In this document: positions 1-9,500 of the stretch, piece after piece | How the letters are laid out: every line of letters starts with the position of its first letter | How positions within the stretch are numbered: position 1 is the first letter of the stretch | Source: Synechococcus sp. RedBA-s | GTDB lineage: Bacteria; Cyanobacteriota; Cyanobacteriia; PCC-6307; Cyanobiaceae | Direction: 5' to 3' | Length of the DNA: 64,000 nucleotides | NCBI RefSeq assembly: GCF_024345495.1 | Contig: NZ_JAGQBF010000011.1 | Coordinates: 1-64,000 of the forward strand | Program-made: the position numbers and the translations under genes | The notes under the pieces: generated by a model | What the model saw: only the letters and a program-made list of their open reading frames with translations | What the model was told of the DNA's origin: nothing | The model's database searches: none

Positions 1-117
1 CACGGCGCCGCAGCAGCCAGCTGGGCTGCCCCTCTTGCCACTCCATTACAGCCTCTCCTGCCACAGCTCAAGCAACCAGATGCAGGCCATAGGCTGCCAA
101 AAAGCCGCGACAGCCTC

Positions 118-966
118 GTGTTCCGCAATCTGCTGATCGCCGATTCCGGCAAGGGCCACGTCGAGGAAATGGTGCGCATGCTGCGGGAACTCCCGGCGTT
201 CCGACAGGCCCGGCTCAACCTGCTGCACGTGGTGCCAGAGCAGGCCGGCGAGGATTTTCAGGAGCACTGGCAGAAAGCCTCTGGCATCGTGGCCGACGCG
301 ATCCAGCGGCTGGGGCTCGATCCCACGGAGGTGAATGCCATCATTCGCCAGGGCGACACCAAGCAGACCGTTCTCAAGGTGGCCGACGAGCTGGATGCCG
401 ATCTGATCCTGATGGGGTCGAGGGGTCTGGGGCGGCTGCAGTCAATCCTGGCCAACAGCTCCAGCCAGTACGTCTTTCAGCTCTCGACTCGGCCGATGCT
501 GCTGGTGCGCGACGACCTCTATGTGCGCCACGTGAACAGGGTGATGGTGACCCTCGACGGCACCGGCGTGGGCGATGACGCCCTCAGGATCGCCTGCGAA
601 CTGGTGCGGGAGATCCCCGGAGGAACCCTCACAGGCGTGCACATCTCCCGCCAGGACATCCAGCCCAGCCGCGGTGGCAAAAGCCCCGCCGACCTGGTGA
701 TCGACAAAGCGGTGCAGCGGGCCCGCACCCTCGGGGTGGAGCTCAAGGGTATTCATGGCACCGGCGACGTCGGCCGCGGGGTCTGTGCCATGGCCAATGA
801 GACCAAGGCCGATCTGCTGGTGATCGCCTCCCAGGACCGCAGACCCCTCGTGGCCAGGAGTCTGGTGGACATCGACCGTCTGCTGGGCAGCTCCGTGAGC
901 GATTACATCCGCGTGCATGCACCGGCACCGGTGCTGCTGGTGCGGGAGCCCGAATCAGGCCGCTGA
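118..966 (+). CDS. Universal stress protein with two Usp domains
   Basis: A 282-residue protein starting at GTG 118. It carries two UspA folds in tandem, about residues 1-140 and 145-280. The first ends with a glycine-rich GSRGLGRLQS stretch followed by a PMLLVRD strand; the second ends in PAPVLLVRE. The first glycine-rich loop resembles the ATP-binding loop of Usp proteins, while the second domain lacks one (QDRRPLVARS). Such tandem Usp proteins are soluble and linked to stress survival; the exact role here is unknown. No operon partner is visible: psbM follows on the other strand. Confidence 0.85.
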   Translation: MFRNLLIADSGKGHVEEMVRMLRELPAFRQARLNLLHVVPEQAGEDFQEHWQKASGIVADAIQRLGLDPTEVNAIIRQGDTKQTVLKVADELDADLILMGSRGLGRLQSILANSSSQYVFQLSTRPMLLVRDDLYVRHVNRVMVTLDGTGVGDDALRIACELVREIPGGTLTGVHISRQDIQPSRGGKSPADLVIDKAVQRARTLGVELKGIHGTGDVGRGVCAMANETKADLLVIASQDRRPLVARSLVDIDRLLGSSVSDYIRVHAPAPVLLVREPESGR

Positions 967-1094
967 GCCCTTAGAGCCTGCGCTGAAGACACCAAAAAAA
1001 TGCCGATGACCATGGATGTCATGGCCACCGGCGGTAGTTCAGCGTGGGAGGCCAAAGAACGTTCAAGAGGCTTTGAAACCGCCCCGAACCAGGC

Positions 1095-1202
1095 TCAACC
1101 CTGCTCGCGGCTGCTGGTCTGGATGTAGAGAACGATCAGGAAGACGGCCGGCACCAGCACGAACATGAGGCTGGCCACAAAACCCAGATCATTGGTTTCC
1201 AT
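1095..1202 (-). CDS. psbM: Photosystem II reaction centre protein M
   Basis: A 35-residue single-span membrane protein beginning METNDLGFVASLMFVLVP and ending in a short polar tail (QTSSREQG). This is an almost textbook PsbM. The protein sits at the dimer interface of photosystem II in the thylakoid membrane. It lies just downstream of the ferredoxin-like gene on the same strand, with about 60 bp between them, and divergently from psbB, so photosystem II genes cluster here. Confidence 0.95.
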   Translation of the reverse strand: METNDLGFVASLMFVLVPAVFLIVLYIQTSSREQG

Positions 1203-1262
1203 GGAAGCTTTAGGGCGGGTTGAGGGTGGCGTGGGGCGACCGTATCACCCACCGATGGGGCC

Positions 1263-1718
1263 CTACTCCACCGCTTCACCGGCCGTAGCGGTTGACTCAA
1301 GGTCGGTGGGCTCAGCTGCCGGCGGCTCCTCCGTGGCCGGCCAGGCCGTGGGCCCGGCCCCCAGGGGCTCCGCCCGGGCCGCCGCCAGCAGGGCCTCACG
1401 ATCAGCCAGGCCCGCCTGGGGCCTGGTGAGCACCACCAGCGAGCGCTGCACCAGGGCCTGACAGGCCAGACGCCAACCCTCGGGACGTCGGCGCAGCTTG
1501 CGGTCCTCCACGGCGGTGCGGGGGGTCAGCGCGCCCGGCGAGGCTTCGGCCACCACATCGACAAAGCAGGTGATGCACTGTCCGCAGCCACCACAATTGC
1601 CGAGCTGCCCCTTGAGCCCGTAGAGCTCCAGCCCTTCGCGCAGGGCCACCTCCCGCAGGTTTTCGCCGGGGTAGCACTCCACATCACGGCCCTCACGGGC
1701 GAAGCGGATCACGGGCAT
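1263..1718 (-). CDS. 2Fe-2S ferredoxin-like protein
   Basis: A 151-residue protein. The start is set at ATG 1718 because the conserved part begins MPVIRFAREG; a longer reading frame upstream looks non-coding. Cysteines cluster at residues 42, 45, 48 and 51 (NCGGCGQCITC), with a further Cys at 86 (RLACQ). That is the plant-type 2Fe-2S pattern C-x5-C-x2-C...C plus one extra Cys. The last 50 residues are a low-complexity Ala/Pro/Glu tail not needed for the fold. It lies between psbM and the divergent psbB, so an electron-transfer role tied to photosynthesis is plausible but not shown. Confidence 0.8.
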   Translation of the reverse strand: MPVIRFAREGRDVECYPGENLREVALREGLELYGLKGQLGNCGGCGQCITCFVDVVAEASPGALTPRTAVEDRKLRRRPEGWRLACQALVQRSLVVLTRPQAGLADREALLAAARAEPLGAGPTAWPATEEPPAAEPTDLESTATAGEAVE

Positions 1719-1954
1719 CAGGATCAGGCGCGGAAGCCTCCATTCTGAGCCCTGCAAGTTGCGTTTTGTAAATAACCATCCGGGTAAAGCGCCGGATCGC
1801 GCGTCACGGCTCGTTTCAGCTCGCCGGCCCCGCTCCCGCTGGCCAGGGGAACCCCTTACGATCGCAAGCACGGAACGATCCTTTTGATCGTCCACTGCTT
1901 GTGCTGGCGTCATGTCGTCACAGGCAGCTGTTCGTTACCCCGGACCTGACCCCC

Positions 1955-3514
1955 ATGGGATTGCCCTGGTATCGGGTGCACACGGTCGTGATCAACGACC
2001 CGGGCCGCTTGCTGGCCGTGCACCTCATGCACACCGCTTTGGTCGCCGGCTGGGCCGGCTCCATGGCGCTCTATGAGCTCGCCATTTTTGATCCATCCGA
2101 CTCGGTGCTCAACCCGATGTGGCGCCAGGGCATGTTCGTCATGCCGTTCATGGCCCGCCTGGGTGTAACCGGCAGCTGGAGCGGCTGGAGCATCACCGGA
2201 GAAACTGGAGTCGACCCCGGCTTCTGGAGTTTCGAAGGCGTCGCTGCCGCACACATCATTTTCAGCGGCCTGCTGTTCCTGGCCGCCATCTGGCACTGGA
2301 CCTACTGGGATCTGGAGATCTGGCAGGACCCCCGTACCGGTGAACCGGCGCTGGACCTCCCCAAGATCTTCGGCATTCACCTGCTGCTCGCCGGCCTCGG
2401 CTGCTTCGGTTTCGGCGCCTTCCACCTCACCGGAGTCTTCGGACCGGGGATGTGGGTCTCCGATCCCTACGGCCTCACGGGTCACCTTGAGAAGGTGCAG
2501 CCCGCCTGGGGACCTGAAGGATTTAACCCCTTCAACCCGGGCGGGATCGTGGCCCACCACATCGCCGCCGGCATCGTGGGCATCATCGCCGGCATTTTTC
2601 ACATCACCACTCGCCCACCGGAGCGTCTGTACAAGGCGTTGAGGATGGGGAACATCGAAACGGTGCTGGCCAGTGCCATTGCTGCGGTGTTCTTTGCGGC
2701 CTTCATCGTGGCCGGAACCATGTGGTATGGATCAGCAGCCACACCTGTGGAGTTGTTCGGCCCCACTCGCTACCAGTGGGATCAGGGCTACTTCCGCACC
2801 GAGATCAACCGCCGCGTCCAGACAGCCCTCGAGAACGGCTCCAGTGCCGAAGAGGCCTATGGATCCATCCCCGAGAAACTGGCCTTCTTCGACTACGTCG
2901 GTAACAGTCCAGCTAAGGGTGGTCTGTTCCGCGTCGGTCCGATGGTCAACGGCGATGGCCTGCCCACCACCTGGCTTGGTCACATCAGCTTCACCGACAA
3001 GGACGGCCGCAACCTCCAGGTGCGCCGCCTGCCCAACTTCTTTGAGAACTTCCCAGTGGTTCTCGAAGATGACCAAGGCATCGTCAGGGCTGATATTCCC
3101 TTCCGCCGCGCCGAAGCCCGCTACTCCTTCGAGCAGACCGGCGTGACGGCCACCATCTACGGCGGTGCCCTCAACGGCCAGACCTACACCGACCCTGCAG
3201 CTGTCAAGAAGCTGGCCCGCAAGGCCCAGTTGGGTGAAGCGTTCGAATTCGACCGCGAGACCTACCACTCCGACGGCACCTTCCGCAGCTCACCCCGCGG
3301 CTGGTTCACCTTCGGCCACGCCACCTTCGCCCTGCTCTTCTTCTTCGGGCACATCTGGCACGGCGCTCGCACCCTGTATCGGGATGTGTTCGCCGGCATC
3401 GACCCCGACCTGGGTGAGCAGGTGGAATTCGGCCTGTTCCAGAAGCTGGGAGACCGCACCACCCGCCGTCTCCCCGAGGGTTACATCCCACCGGCTGGCT
3501 CCAAGCTCAGCTGA
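1955..3514 (+). CDS. psbB: Photosystem II CP47 chlorophyll apoprotein
   Basis: A 519-residue core antenna protein of photosystem II. The start is ATG 1955 ([12 protein letters not shown]), the universal CP47 N-terminus; an earlier start in frame is unlikely. Paired His residues in hydrophobic segments ([46 protein letters not shown]) fit six membrane spans with chlorophyll ligands, and the large lumenal loop lies between spans 5 and 6. Length agrees with the family. psbT follows 24 bp downstream, the usual psbB-psbT pairing. Confidence 0.98.
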   Translation: MGLPWYRVHTVVINDPGRLLAVHLMHTALVAGWAGSMALYELAIFDPSDSVLNPMWRQGMFVMPFMARLGVTGSWSGWSITGETGVDPGFWSFEGVAAAHIIFSGLLFLAAIWHWTYWDLEIWQDPRTGEPALDLPKIFGIHLLLAGLGCFGFGAFHLTGVFGPGMWVSDPYGLTGHLEKVQPAWGPEGFNPFNPGGIVAHHIAAGIVGIIAGIFHITTRPPERLYKALRMGNIETVLASAIAAVFFAAFIVAGTMWYGSAATPVELFGPTRYQWDQGYFRTEINRRVQTALENGSSAEEAYGSIPEKLAFFDYVGNSPAKGGLFRVGPMVNGDGLPTTWLGHISFTDKDGRNLQVRRLPNFFENFPVVLEDDQGIVRADIPFRRAEARYSFEQTGVTATIYGGALNGQTYTDPAAVKKLARKAQLGEAFEFDRETYHSDGTFRSSPRGWFTFGHATFALLFFFGHIWHGARTLYRDVFAGIDPDLGEQVEFGLFQKLGDRTTRRLPEGYIPPAGSKLS

Positions 3515-3538
3515 TCGCCCCCACTCAGGAGATTCTCG

Positions 3539-3634
3539 ATGGAGAGCTTCGCTTACATCCTCATCCTCACCCTGGCGATCGCCACCCTCTTCTTCGCGAT
3601 CGCCTTCCGCGATCCCCCGAAGATCGGCAAGTGA
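3539..3634 (+). CDS. psbT: Photosystem II reaction centre protein T
   Basis: A 31-residue protein, [19 protein letters not shown] followed by a short basic tail ending KIGK. One membrane span and the sequence are typical of PsbT, which sits at the photosystem II dimer interface near D1. The ribosome site aggag lies about 7 bp upstream. It is co-oriented with psbB and followed by a strong terminator, so psbB-psbT is probably one transcript. Confidence 0.95.
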   Translation: MESFAYILILTLAIATLFFAIAFRDPPKIGK

Positions 3635-3669
3635 GACCCTGGGTCCACTGAGGCCCCAGACCCCATTCA

Positions 3670-3694
3670 GCCCTCGCCCCGGCGGGGGCTTTTT
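3670..3694 (+). terminator. Rho-independent terminator after psbT
   Basis: A GC-rich stem (GCCCTCGC against GCGGGGGC, one G-T pair) at 3670-3689 followed by TTTTT at 3690-3694. It closes the psbB-psbT unit. Confidence 0.85.
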
Positions 3695-3863
3695 GATGTG
3701 CGCAGCCATCACCGGTAATCACCCATCAGCGGTTACCAACATCAAACGCCCTGCAAAGGACAGCGCAGTTCTGCCTCCGGCGCTGAATTGAGCACTACCC
3801 GCTTCTCAATCGGAGCGCAACTGACTACACTTTCAGGAATCAAACCGCGTGGGTCGCCAAGGG

Positions 3864-4361
3864 ATGCAATGTCCCTCCTGCCAACACACCGAGAGCCGGG
3901 TGCTGGAATCCCGATCCGCGGACAGTGGCCGCAGTGTGCGCAGGCGGCGTGAGTGCCTCCACTGCGACTTTCGCTTCACCACCTACGAACGGGTGGAAAC
4001 CGTGCCGATCACGGTGATCAAACGCACCGGCAACCGAGAGATCTTCAGCCGCAGCAAACTGCTGCATGGCCTGGTGCGCGCCTGCGAAAAAACCGGCCTT
4101 GAGCCCGCGCGTCTGGAATCCATCGTCGACGACATTGAGCTGCAACTGCAGCAGCAGCGCCACGGCCGCGAGGTGAGCAGCGCTGAGATCGGTGAACTGG
4201 TGTTGCAGCAGCTCAGCGAGATCAGCGAGGTGGCTTACGTGCGCTTCGCTTCGGTCTACAGGCAGTTCCAGGGCATCAGCGACTTCGTCGCCACCCTTGA
4301 GGGGCTCAGCGGCCGGACCTCTCGCCAGCGCCCTGATGGGGCCCTCGCCGCCGTGAGCTGA
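3864..4361 (+). CDS. nrdR: Transcriptional repressor NrdR
   Basis: A 165-residue regulator of ribonucleotide reductase genes. The start is ATG 3864 (MQCPSC), the family N-terminus; a GTG 15 bp upstream is less likely. Zinc-ribbon cysteines are at 3, 6, 31 and 34 (CPSC, CLHC), and an ATP-cone domain follows from about residue 49. The C-terminal [14 protein letters not shown] is diagnostic. It senses nucleotide levels and binds NrdR boxes near nrd promoters, none of which lie in this window. Confidence 0.95.
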   Translation: MQCPSCQHTESRVLESRSADSGRSVRRRRECLHCDFRFTTYERVETVPITVIKRTGNREIFSRSKLLHGLVRACEKTGLEPARLESIVDDIELQLQQQRHGREVSSAEIGELVLQQLSEISEVAYVRFASVYRQFQGISDFVATLEGLSGRTSRQRPDGALAAVS

Positions 4362-4466
4362 AGGCCTGGGGAGGGTGGATTTGTATGATCGTGGATCGCG
4401 TGCGTCTGTCGGCGGGCAGGCACTCGGTTCCCTTCATTCTGCCCTGGGCAGACCGCCCCCCCTTCC

Positions 4467-5552
4467 ATGACCGTGACCCCTTCCGAGATCAGCAGCACCG
4501 AGGCCGAACTGGATCCGACGGGGGAGGCCCCGGCAGATCTTGATCCGACCAGCGAGACCTCGGCTGATCTGAACTTCGACATTCCGGAAGAGGTCCCCAC
4601 AGCCGACGACCCCAGCAGCCGCGCCGCCAGCCGCGACACCGAAGGTGCCGGCTTCTCGCTGGAGGAGTTCGCCTCCCTGCTCAGCAAGTACGACTACAAC
4701 TTCAAGCCCGGCGACGTGGTCAACGGCACCGTGTTCGCCATGGAGCCCAAGGGCGCCATGATCGACATCGGCGCCAAGACCGCAGCCTTCATGCCACTGC
4801 AGGAGGTGTCGATCAACCGGGTCGAGAACCTCTCCGACGTGCTGGAGCCCGGTGAGATCCGTGAGTTCTTCATCCTCAGCGAGGAGAACGAGGACGGCCA
4901 GCTCACCCTCTCGATCCGCCGGATCGAATACCAGCGGGCCTGGGAGCGGGTGCGTCAGCTCCAGAAGGAAGACGCCACCATCTACTCGGAGGTGTTCGCC
5001 ACCAACCGCGGTGGTGCCCTGGTGCGGGTGGAAGGCCTGCGAGGCTTCATCCCCGGCAGCCACATCAGCACCCGCAAGCCCAAGGAAGATCTCGTTGCCG
5101 ATTTCCTCCCCCTCAAGTTCCTGGAGGTGGACGAGGAACGCAACCGCCTGGTGCTCAGCCATCGCCGCGCCCTGGTGGAGCGCAAGATGAATCGCCTCGA
5201 GGTGGGCGAGGTGGTGATCGGCACCGTGCGGGGGATCAAGCCCTACGGCGCTTTCATCGACATCGGCGGTGTCAGCGGCCTGCTGCACATCTCCGAGATC
5301 AGCCACGAGCACATCGAGACCCCCCACACGGTGCTCAACGTGAACGATCAGATGAAAGTGATGATCATCGACCTCGACGCCGAGCGGGGCCGCATCTCCC
5401 TCTCCACCAAAGCCCTCGAGCCCGAACCCGGTGACATGCTCACCGATCCCCAGAAGGTGTTCGACAAGGCCGAGGAAATGGCCGCCCGCTACAAGCAGAT
5501 GCTGCTGGAGCAGGCCGAGGAGAACGAGCCCATGGGCGTCACCCTCGACTGA
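4467..5552 (+). CDS. rpsA: 30S ribosomal protein S1
   Basis: A 361-residue protein with an acidic N-terminal extension of about 70 residues and three S1 RNA-binding domains (KPGDVVNGTVFAMEPKGAMI, the middle SEVFATNRGGALVRV domain, and VGEVVIGTVRGIKPYGAFID). Cyanobacterial S1 proteins have three domains, shorter than the six of E. coli. The protein helps load mRNA on the 30S subunit. It lies 105 bp downstream of nrdR, with a HAD phosphatase gene 32 bp after it. Cyanobacteria often carry a second S1-like gene, so the symbol may appear as rps1a elsewhere. Confidence 0.93.
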   Translation: MTVTPSEISSTEAELDPTGEAPADLDPTSETSADLNFDIPEEVPTADDPSSRAASRDTEGAGFSLEEFASLLSKYDYNFKPGDVVNGTVFAMEPKGAMIDIGAKTAAFMPLQEVSINRVENLSDVLEPGEIREFFILSEENEDGQLTLSIRRIEYQRAWERVRQLQKEDATIYSEVFATNRGGALVRVEGLRGFIPGSHISTRKPKEDLVADFLPLKFLEVDEERNRLVLSHRRALVERKMNRLEVGEVVIGTVRGIKPYGAFIDIGGVSGLLHISEISHEHIETPHTVLNVNDQMKVMIIDLDAERGRISLSTKALEPEPGDMLTDPQKVFDKAEEMAARYKQMLLEQAEENEPMGVTLD

Positions 5553-5584
5553 GCGCCATAGCCTGAGGCCCCTGCACCGATCCG

Positions 5585-6397
5585 ATGGCTGAACTGCTTC
5601 TGCGTGGTCAACCCCTCGGATCGGTTGAAGCCATCCTTTTTGACAAGGACGGCACCCTCAGCCTCAGTGAGCCGGGCCTGCTGGCCCTGAGCCGCGCCAG
5701 GCTCCAGGCCTGCCTGGAGCATCTGCCTGAAGCCAGCCGCCCCCAGTTCCAGCACCTGCTGGAGCGGGCCTACGGCCTGGAGAGCGATCGGCTCCACCCG
5801 GCGGGCACCACCGCCGTGGCCAGCCGCCAGCACAACCTGATCTCCACCGCCACCGCGTTCTGTCAGGTGGGTCTGGGATGGCCGGATGCCCTGGCCCACA
5901 GCGAAGCCGTGTTCGCGGCCACCGATCCGACCAGAGATCCGGCCACAGATCCAGCCGTAGATCGTGAGCTCATCCATGGCCAGGGGCCGCGTCCGGGCGA
6001 GGCGCCCCTGGCACCGCTCACCGAGGGGGTGAAGCCCCTGCTGCTGGAGCTGCACCGCTCGGGCGTGCTGCTGGCGGTGATCAGCAACGATGACAGCGAG
6101 GGAATCCATCGCTTCCTGGGCGGCCATGGGCTCTCCGAGCTGTTCCAGGAGATCTGGAGCGCCGACATGCGACCGCTGAAGCCGGATCCAGCGGCCGTGC
6201 ACGGGCTCTGCTCCAGGCTTGGCGTCAACCCTTCGGCCTGTGCCCTGATCGGGGATGCCAGCAGTGATCTGCGCATGGCCGAGGGGGCGGGGGTGGGCCT
6301 GGCCCTGGGCTACAGCGCCGGCTGGAGCAGCAGGCCGCCGCTGCCGGAGCATCTGCCCCATCTCGATCACTGGCAGGAGTTGGGAGTCGGGCGATAA
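5585..6397 (+). CDS. HAD-family hydrolase (phosphoglycolate phosphatase-like)
   Basis: A 270-residue soluble phosphatase. The HAD motif I is [10 protein letters not shown], with the nucleophile Asp20 and acid/base Asp22. Motif II is LAVISNDD, the conserved Lys is in RPLKPDP, and motif IV is [16 protein letters not shown]. An alpha-helical cap lies between motifs I and II. The repeated [11 protein letters not shown] stretch in the cap is unusual. Substrate cannot be told from sequence; phosphoglycolate phosphatase is one possibility. It sits just upstream of metK. Confidence 0.85.
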   Translation: MAELLLRGQPLGSVEAILFDKDGTLSLSEPGLLALSRARLQACLEHLPEASRPQFQHLLERAYGLESDRLHPAGTTAVASRQHNLISTATAFCQVGLGWPDALAHSEAVFAATDPTRDPATDPAVDRELIHGQGPRPGEAPLAPLTEGVKPLLLELHRSGVLLAVISNDDSEGIHRFLGGHGLSELFQEIWSADMRPLKPDPAAVHGLCSRLGVNPSACALIGDASSDLRMAEGAGVGLALGYSAGWSSRPPLPEHLPHLDHWQELGVGR

Positions 6398-6429
6398 GCT
6401 CAGTCATCTTGATGACCGTGCAAGCCGGG

Positions 6430-7692
6430 ATGAGCCGTTACGTCTTCACCTCTGAATCGGTCACAGAGGGCCATCCCGACAAGATCTGCGATCAGATCAG
6501 CGATGCCGTTCTCGATGCTCTGCTGAGCGCCGACCCCGCCAGCCGGGTGGCCTGCGAAACCGTGGTCAACACGGGGCTCTGCCTGGTCACCGGCGAGGTG
6601 AGCACCACCGCCCGGGTCGACATCACCAGCCTGGTGCGATCGGTGATCGCCTCAATCGGCTACAGCGGCGCCAAAGCCGGTGGCTTCGATGCCAACAGCT
6701 GCGCGGTGCTCACTGCCCTCGACCAGCAATCCCCTGATATCGCACAGGGCGTTAATGAAGCCGACGACCACGACGGCGACCCGCTTGATCTGGTGGGAGC
6801 CGGCGATCAGGGGATCATGTTCGGCTTCGCCTGCGACGAAACCCCGGAGCTGATGCCCCTGCCCATCAGCCTTGCCCACCGGCTCGCGCGCCAGCTGGCC
6901 CAGGTGCGTCACGACAACACCCTTCCCTACCTGCTCCCCGATGGGAAGACCCAGGTGAGTGTGGTCTATGAGAACGATCGACCTGTTGCGATCGACACCC
7001 TCCTGATCTCCACCCAGCACCTGGCGGAGATCGACGGCATCAGTGACGAAGCAGGCCTGCGCCAGCGCATCGCCGATGACCTCTGGACCCATGTGGTGAT
7101 CCCGGCCACGGCCGATCTGCCGCTGCAACCCGAGCGCGGGGCGGTGCGTTTTCTGGTCAATCCCACCGGCAAGTTCGTGGTGGGCGGCCCCCAGGGTGAT
7201 GCGGGCCTGACAGGCCGCAAGATCATCGTTGACACCTACGGCGGAACGGCGCGTCACGGCGGCGGAGCTTTCTCGGGCAAGGATCCCACCAAGGTGGATC
7301 GTTCCGCGGCCTATGCCGCCCGCCATGTGGCCAAGAGCCTGGTGGCGGCTGGCCTGGCCCGGCGAGTGGAGGTTCAGCTCAGCTATGCGATCGGCGTGGC
7401 CAAACCGGTGAGCATCCTGGTGCAGAGTTCCGGCACCGGCAGGATCAGCGACGACGATCTCACCGCCCTGGTGCAGGAGCACTTCGACCTGCGCCCCGGG
7501 GCGATCATCGAGACCTTCGGCCTGCGCGAACTTCCTCGTCAGCGGGGCGGCCGCTTCTATCAGGATGTGGCCGCCTATGGCCACTTCGGTCGGCCCGACC
7601 TCAACCTGCCCTGGGAAGACGTGAGTGAGGCGGCCGCCAGGCTGCAGCAGGCCACGGCCGATCATGTCCCCGTGGGCCAGCCAGCCGCCTGA
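6430..7692 (+). CDS. metK: S-adenosylmethionine synthetase
   Basis: A 420-residue cytosolic enzyme making S-adenosylmethionine from ATP and methionine. The start is set at ATG 6430 ([20 protein letters not shown]), the usual N-terminus; ATG 6412 in the same frame is the alternative. Signature motifs are [12 protein letters not shown] and [16 protein letters not shown], which bind methionine/ATP, Mg and K. Length is normal. SAM from this enzyme also feeds the speD product further along. Confidence 0.96.
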   Translation: MSRYVFTSESVTEGHPDKICDQISDAVLDALLSADPASRVACETVVNTGLCLVTGEVSTTARVDITSLVRSVIASIGYSGAKAGGFDANSCAVLTALDQQSPDIAQGVNEADDHDGDPLDLVGAGDQGIMFGFACDETPELMPLPISLAHRLARQLAQVRHDNTLPYLLPDGKTQVSVVYENDRPVAIDTLLISTQHLAEIDGISDEAGLRQRIADDLWTHVVIPATADLPLQPERGAVRFLVNPTGKFVVGGPQGDAGLTGRKIIVDTYGGTARHGGGAFSGKDPTKVDRSAAYAARHVAKSLVAAGLARRVEVQLSYAIGVAKPVSILVQSSGTGRISDDDLTALVQEHFDLRPGAIIETFGLRELPRQRGGRFYQDVAAYGHFGRPDLNLPWEDVSEAAARLQQATADHVPVGQPAA

Positions 7693-7745
7693 ACTCCGCG
7701 CTCAGCTGCCCTGGCGACGACGAGCTCCACCCCCTGGCTGCGGGG

Positions 7746-9038
7746 GTGGATGCCGGCAGCGGTGGCCTCCGCCTGGCGGTGATCGATGCCCAGGGACAGG
7801 TGCTGAGTGAGCAGGCCACGGCTTATCCCAGCAGCTTCAACGACCCAGGGAGCTGGCGGCAGGGTCTGGTGGCGCTGGTGCAGGCCCTGCCCGCCCAGCT
7901 CAGGCGGCGGTTGGCCGCCATCAGCGTCGATGGCACATCGGGCACCCTGCTGGCCTGCCGCTCGGACGGCACACCCCTGGGACCCGCCCTGGCCTACAGC
8001 CAGGCCTGCCCTGAGCAGGCGCAAGCCCTCACGGCGCTGGTGCCCGCCGGCTGCGCCGCCGCCAGTGTCACCGGCAGCCTGGCCCGGGCCCTGCGCCTGC
8101 TGGCCTCGCCCACGGGGAGGACTGCGGCAGCCGGAGCAGGTGCTGATCTGCTTCTGCGCCACCAGGCCGACTGGCTGATGGGCTGGTTGCTGGGCGACTG
8201 GCGCTGGGGCGAAGAAGGCAACAACCTGCGCCTGGGCTGGGATCTCAGGCGACAGTGCTGGGCCGGTGAGCTGGAGCGGCAAGCGTGGGCGGCAGCGCTG
8301 CCAGAGGTGGTCGAAAGCGGCACGGTGCTGGGACCACTGGCTCCCGGCTGCGCCGCTGAGCTGGGGCTGCCGGGCTCCTGCCTGGTGGTGGCCGGCAGCA
8401 CCGACGCCAACGCCGGAGTGCTGGCGGCCGATCCGGCCCCTGGCGACGGGATCACCGTGCTGGGCACCACCCTGGTGCTGAAACAGTTTGTGTCGGAGCC
8501 GATCGAGGCCCCGGGGCTGAGCTGCCATCGGCTGGGGGGGCGCTGGCTGGTGGGCGGAGCCTCCAACGCCGGTGGCGGCGTGCTGCGCCAGTTCTTCAGT
8601 GATGCCGAGCTGGAGCGGCTCAGCCGTCAGATCGATCCATCCAGGCCCAGCGGACTGCACTACCGGCCCCTGCCAGCGAAGGGGGAGCGTTTCCCCCTCG
8701 ACGACCCGGATCTGCTGCCGATCCTGGAGCCCAGGCCCGTGAGCGATGCACTCTTTCTCCAGGGGCTGCTGGAAGGGCTGGCCCGGATCGAGGCCCAAGG
8801 TTGGCTGCGCCTGGCTCAACTGGGTGCCCCCCCACTGCGGCGGGTGATCAGCCTGGGGGGCGGTGCACGCAATCCCCAATGGCGTCAGCTGCGCCAGCAG
8901 GCGATCGCAAGGCCAGTGCTCAACCGTCCGGGCCTCACGGCGGCCCAGGGCATGGCGCGGCTGGCCCTGGGCTCCCTCAGGGCGACCGGCCCAACGCCGA
9001 AGATGGAGGGGCCTGCCCCCCTTCCCAAGAGCCCATGA
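7746..9038 (+). CDS. FGGY-family carbohydrate kinase
   Basis: A 430-residue sugar kinase of the actin/hexokinase fold. The N-terminal phosphate loop is VDAGSGGLRLAVID, a second motif ISVDGTSGTLLA follows, and the C-terminal ATP site holds SLGGGARNPQWRQLRQQ. Xylulokinase or ribulokinase-like activity is likely; substrate is uncertain. GTG 7746 is the only usual start in frame after metK, but it is very close to the first motif, so an upstream non-standard start is possible. The next small gene overlaps its stop by 4 bp (ATGA). Confidence 0.82.
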   Translation: MDAGSGGLRLAVIDAQGQVLSEQATAYPSSFNDPGSWRQGLVALVQALPAQLRRRLAAISVDGTSGTLLACRSDGTPLGPALAYSQACPEQAQALTALVPAGCAAASVTGSLARALRLLASPTGRTAAAGAGADLLLRHQADWLMGWLLGDWRWGEEGNNLRLGWDLRRQCWAGELERQAWAAALPEVVESGTVLGPLAPGCAAELGLPGSCLVVAGSTDANAGVLAADPAPGDGITVLGTTLVLKQFVSEPIEAPGLSCHRLGGRWLVGGASNAGGGVLRQFFSDAELERLSRQIDPSRPSGLHYRPLPAKGERFPLDDPDLLPILEPRPVSDALFLQGLLEGLARIEAQGWLRLAQLGAPPLRRVISLGGGARNPQWRQLRQQAIARPVLNRPGLTAAQGMARLALGSLRATGPTPKMEGPAPLPKSP

Positions 9039-9154
9039 GCGACCGCCTGCGGACCGTGATCTCGATGACCCTGTTCGTGGTCCTGGCCGGCTATGTCGGC
9101 TTCAGCGCCATCCGGCTGGGACTGCTGCTCTGGCAGCGGTTCGCGCTGGTCTGA
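9035..9154 (+). CDS. Small single-span membrane protein
   Basis: A 39-residue protein (MSDRLRTVISMTLFVVLAGY...) with one hydrophobic span at residues 10-32 and a basic N-terminus. Its start overlaps the kinase stop (ATGA), which implies translational coupling. No family is recognised. The position and the clean start/stop support a real gene. Confidence 0.55.
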   Translation: MSDRLRTVISMTLFVVLAGYVGFSAIRLGLLLWQRFALV

Positions 9155-9198
9155 GTCCGGTCTCCGCCACAATCGACAGGAACCATTGCCCTGCCCCC

Positions 9199-9468
9199 AT
9201 GGCCAGCGATCCCCTCAGCGAAGCCGTCAGTGATCGGATCTGCCGCCACATGAACAAGGACCACGGCTCCGCCGTGCTGGCCTACGCCCGCCACTACGGC
9301 GGAGCACAGCAGGCCAGCGCCGCTCGAATGCTGCGGGTCGGCCCCGAGGCTATGGAGCTCGAGGTGGATGGCGCCCACCTCTCAGTGCCCTTCGATCACG
9401 TGCTCAGCGACAGCGAGGATGCCCACCGCACCCTTGTGGCGATGCTCAAGGGTCTGCCCGAGGCCTGA
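9199..9468 (+). CDS. DUF2470-domain protein
   Basis: An 89-residue soluble protein beginning MASDPLSEAVSDRICRHMNK. The ICRHMNKDHGSAVLAYARHY stretch matches the DUF2470 domain, also found at the C-terminus of heme-utilisation and pyridoxamine-oxidase-like proteins such as the chloroplast glutamyl-tRNA reductase binding protein. By analogy it may bind heme or regulate tetrapyrrole flow; this is inference. It stands alone between a kinase unit and comF. Confidence 0.75.
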   Translation: MASDPLSEAVSDRICRHMNKDHGSAVLAYARHYGGAQQASAARMLRVGPEAMELEVDGAHLSVPFDHVLSDSEDAHRTLVAMLKGLPEA

Positions 9469-9500
9469 GCTGATGGGAACACTGGGCGACAAGGTCACTC

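Noticed and set aside
3570-3610. HIP1-like GCGATCGC sites as a special feature
   Set aside because: They occur only here and there inside coding sequence, as common in cyanobacteria, with no clustering.
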